From: JAJFJD01 sp965228425
Lineage (GTDB): Bacteria > Pseudomonadota > Alphaproteobacteria > UBA8366
Assembly (NCBI GenBank): GCA_965228425.1
Contig: OZ245815.1
Coordinates: 1,364,001-1,428,000 of the forward strand
Direction of reading: 5' to 3'
DNA: 64,000 nt
The translations under genes were made by a program, and so were the position numbers. This document shows, piece after piece, positions 61,646 to 64,000 of this stretch; the first letter of the stretch is position 1, and each line of letters starts with the position of its first letter. The notes beneath the pieces are model-generated. The model saw only the letters and a list, made by a program, of their open reading frames with translations. It made no database searches and had not been told where the DNA came from.

Positions 61646-62763
61646 CGGGAATCTCCCGGCCGTCGGCGCGTCAACGCGAGCATCATCCCCATGCCGAAGG
61701 CGATCGCGAGGATCGAGGACCCGCCGTAGGAAATGAAGGGCAAGGTCATGCCTTTGGGCGGCATCAAATTGACCGAGGACGCCATGTTGATCAGAGCCTG
61801 CAACGAGAATTGGACCAGCAGGCCGGTCGTCGCCAAGACGATGAACAGATCATTGTCCTGCAAAACGCGGCTGAATCCACGCAATACGATGATGGCGAAC
61901 AACAGCACGAGCAGCAGACAGGCGATGAGTCCGAACTCTTCGCCGGCGACGGCGAAGACGAAATCGGCATGGGCGTCCGGCAAGTTGGACTTGGCCGTTC
62001 CCGATCCCGGTCCGGTGCCGAACAGGCCGCCGTTCTTGAAGGCTTCCAGGGCGCGGTCGATCTGGTAGCTGTCGCCGGCCTGCGGATTGAAGAATCGGTC
62101 GACGCGGCTTGCGACATGCGGAAACACGAAATAGGCCGTGACCAGGCCGCCGAGGCCGAGGATCAGCAGAAGCGCGACATACACCATCGGTAGGCCCGCG
62201 AGAAAGAATTGACTGAACCAGACGATGGTCACGACGGCCGTTTGCCCCACATCCGGCTGGGCCAACAACAAGCCGACCACGATGAACAGCAGGGCGGCGG
62301 AGATTGCGTTGCCCGGAATATCTTCGCCGAGGCGCCGGGCCGCAAACATCCAGGCGGCGGTGACGGCGAAGGCCGGTTTGACGAACTCGGAAATCTGCAG
62401 CGACAGGCCGCCCAGGGTAATCCACCGGCGGGCGCCCTTGATTTCCGTTCCAACCGCCAGCGTCAGCAACAGCAGGGCGACCGACGCCAAGAAGACCACC
62501 ACCGCCAGACGCCGCACTTGGCGGGCGTTGAGCATGGACACCAGGAACAAGACCGCCATCGCCGGGACCACGAACAGCGCCTGCCGCAACAGGAAATGCG
62601 TCGGCGGCAGGTTGAGGCGTTCGGCGACCGCCGGGCTCGCCGCGCCGGTCAGAACCAGCCCGATGCCGGTCAGGGCGCATAGCAGGAAAAGGGACCAGCG
62701 GTCGACGGTCCACCACCAGCGCCCCAGAACGGAGGTATCGGTCCGTGTCAGCGGAACCATCAT
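61642..62763 (-). CDS. ftsW: SEDS-family septal glycosyltransferase FtsW
   Basis: 373 residues with about ten membrane helices of the SEDS family. Characteristic blocks are GARRWITLGGLSLQISEFVKPAF, LLAQPDVGQTAVV (containing the catalytic Asp), FGTGPGSGTAKSNLPDAHADFVFAVAGEE and the C-terminal PFISYGGSSI, here described in segments. It polymerises septal peptidoglycan with FtsI. Its ATG overlaps the murD stop as ATGA, and its stop overlaps the murG start. Confidence 0.95.
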   Translation of the reverse strand: MMVPLTRTDTSVLGRWWWTVDRWSLFLLCALTGIGLVLTGAASPAVAERLNLPPTHFLLRQALFVVPAMAVLFLVSMLNARQVRRLAVVVFLASVALLLLTLAVGTEIKGARRWITLGGLSLQISEFVKPAFAVTAAWMFAARRLGEDIPGNAISAALLFIVVGLLLAQPDVGQTAVVTIVWFSQFFLAGLPMVYVALLLILGLGGLVTAYFVFPHVASRVDRFFNPQAGDSYQIDRALEAFKNGGLFGTGPGSGTAKSNLPDAHADFVFAVAGEEFGLIACLLLVLLFAIIVLRGFSRVLQDNDLFIVLATTGLLVQFSLQALINMASSVNLMPPKGMTLPFISYGGSSILAIAFGMGMMLALTRRRPGDSR

Positions 62764-64000
62764 ACGGCACCTCCGTCATTGCGGATGGTGCGGCTGCTGC
62801 CGGGCAAAGCGGCGACGGCGCGGCAGAAACTGTTGCCGCGCTCTTCGAAATTCGGGAATTGGTCGAAGGAAGCGCAGGCGGGCGACAGGAGCACGACCGC
62901 ATCGGGGTTCTCGTCCCGATGCGCCATTGCATGGGCGGCGCGGACGGCCGTTTCCAGCTCGCCGCATTGCGTGGCCGCGACCTGTCCGTCGAGCACCCGG
63001 CCGAATTCTTCCGCGGCTTCGCCGATCAGGAAGGCATGATGGATACGCGGGAAGCAGGCCGCGGCGGCGTCAAGGCCGCCTTCCTTCGCCAAGCCGCCCG
63101 CGATCCAGTAGATGTGATCGTAGGAGGACAAGGCGCGGGCCGCGGCTTCGGCGTTCGTCGCCTTGCTGTCGTTGACGTAGCGGACGCCGTCGATTTCCGC
63201 GACCAATTGCTGGCGATGGGCCAAACCCGGGTAGCTGCGAATTGCTTCCGCGATGAGGGACGGGTCGATATCCAAGATACGCGCCACCGCATAGGCCGCG
63301 CTGGCGTTCTGCGCGTTGTGGGTGCCGGGCATTGCGGGCGCCTCGTCCAGGCTCAACACCGGGACGTTCTGACCATCCAAGTCGTCATAAAGGAACCGGT
63401 CGATCGCATACACGCCGCCGGACACACGATGGTCGCCCGAGATCGGGATGACCCGCCGGGTCGTGTCCTTGCGCAGAGCGTCTGCGATGGACTGGCAAAT
63501 CTCGTCATCGATTCCAACCACCGCCGCATGACGTGCCTGTTGCCCGTCGAAGATCCGCTGCTTGGCGGCGACGTAACCTTTCATGCCACCGTGCCGGTCC
63601 AGATGATCCGCCGTGACATTGAGAAGCACTGCAATGTCGAAGGGGATCGGAGACGTCAGCTCGAGTTGGTAGGACGACATCTCGAGGACGTAGAGACCGT
63701 CCTTGCCCATGGGCGCGAGATCGAGCGCCGGCATGCCGAGGTTGCCGCCGATATCGATGGTCTGCCCGGCCTGTTGCAGGATGTGTCCGATCAACGCGGT
63801 GGTCGTGGATTTTCCGTTGGTGCCGGTGATTCCGACATAGCGGGCGTCCGGTTGCGCCTTCGCCAACAATTCGATGTCGCCGATGATCGCGCAGCCGTGG
63901 TCCTTGGCGCGTGCGGCGACCGGGTGCGGGGTCGGATACGTGTGCGGAATGCCCGGGCTCAGGACCAGCGCGTCGATGCCGTCCCACGCGTCCGTGGCAA
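62760..64000 (-). CDS. murD: UDP-N-acetylmuramoylalanine--D-glutamate ligase, N-terminus outside window
   Basis: The frame stays open to the right edge; about 413 C-terminal residues are visible, so only the first 40-60 are missing. The fragment starts in the uracil-binding domain (LVLSPGIPHTYPTPHP) and continues to the ATP loop YVGITGTNGKSTTTAL, then LEMSSYQLEL, NVTADHLDRHG, and the C-terminal NDSKATNAEA and VLLSPACASFDQF. It adds D-Glu to UDP-MurNAc-L-Ala. The stop overlaps ftsW by ATGA. The missing start is an edge effect, not damage. Confidence 0.95.
   Translation of the reverse strand, partial: ATDAWDGIDALVLSPGIPHTYPTPHPVAARAKDHGCAIIGDIELLAKAQPDARYVGITGTNGKSTTTALIGHILQQAGQTIDIGGNLGMPALDLAPMGKDGLYVLEMSSYQLELTSPIPFDIAVLLNVTADHLDRHGGMKGYVAAKQRIFDGQQARHAAVVGIDDEICQSIADALRKDTTRRVIPISGDHRVSGGVYAIDRFLYDDLDGQNVPVLSLDEAPAMPGTHNAQNASAAYAVARILDIDPSLIAEAIRSYPGLAHRQQLVAEIDGVRYVNDSKATNAEAAARALSSYDHIYWIAGGLAKEGGLDAAAACFPRIHHAFLIGEAAEEFGRVLDGQVAATQCGELETAVRAAHAMAHRDENPDAVVLLSPACASFDQFPNFEERGNSFCRAVAALPGSSRTIRNDGGAV

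Overview
The window is a GC-rich, densely packed chromosomal segment of a Gram-negative alphaproteobacterium, most likely a Rhodospirillales-type organism. The assignment rests on several features: the division and cell-wall (dcw) cluster order murD-ftsW-murG-murC-murB-ddl-ftsQ-ftsA-ftsZ followed by lpxC-bamD-recN-ligA; an ArsR-methyltransferase (SahR-type) regulator ahead of metF-metH; an XRE regulator of the short-chain fatty acyl family; an MlaA lipoprotein; and a small DUF6460-like protein. I saw no tRNA, rRNA, insertion sequence, prophage or CRISPR array. All long genes look intact. Only the first gene (left edge) and murD (right edge) are cut by the window.

Layout. 1-6.0 kb: surface-polysaccharide genes. 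A four-gene minus-strand operon (hydroxylase-like, NeuA-like, methyltransferase, NeuB-like) points to a modified nonulosonic (sialic-like) acid, flanked by a capsule-type protein and a polysaccharide pyruvyl transferase. 6-12.2 kb: an amidase, then a GT4 glycosyltransferase, an LpxH-like phosphoesterase and a diacylglycerol-kinase-like protein that may form a lipid or glycolipid group, then a GT39-type membrane glycosyltransferase. 12.4-17.1 kb: a LEA14-like lipoprotein, a class A penicillin-binding protein and five small or membrane proteins. 17.2-27.9 kb: a carboxylate-type transport and signalling block made of a sodium:solute symporter, a divergent XRE/ScfR-like regulator, a 28-residue membrane peptide gene, a receiver-only response regulator, a small membrane partner, a symporter-histidine kinase fusion, a CBS/DUF294 nucleotidyltransferase-like protein and a membrane PAS-exonuclease. 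28-30 kb: ettA and a small monooxygenase. 30.1-37 kb: mlaA, then the methionine operon sahR-type regulator, metF, metH. 37-47 kb: thioesterase, diguanylate cyclase, ClC channel, a catalytically dead trypsin/PDZ protein, UvrD/PcrA helicase, prmA, aminopeptidase P. 47-64 kb: ligA, recN, bamD, lpxC and the dcw genes, all on the minus strand and mostly overlapping by 1-13 bases.

The most notable observation is in the signalling block. The XRE regulator carries, between its DNA-binding and sensor parts, a segment that aligns without gaps to the dimerisation/phosphoacceptor (DHp) helices of the neighbouring symporter-kinase: 27 identities in 58 positions by hand alignment. Its phosphoacceptor histidine is replaced by tyrosine. 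Since the only response regulator in the block has no output domain, a plausible but untested model is kinase to receiver to docking on the pseudo-DHp of the transcription factor. TGTGAA-N3-TGTGAA repeats lie on both sides of the regulator gene. Other points worth checking are the pseudoprotease, the NeuB without a SAF domain, the ClC protein lacking the internal proton glutamate, the membrane-tethered PAS exonuclease, and a palindromic operator ahead of the methionine operon.
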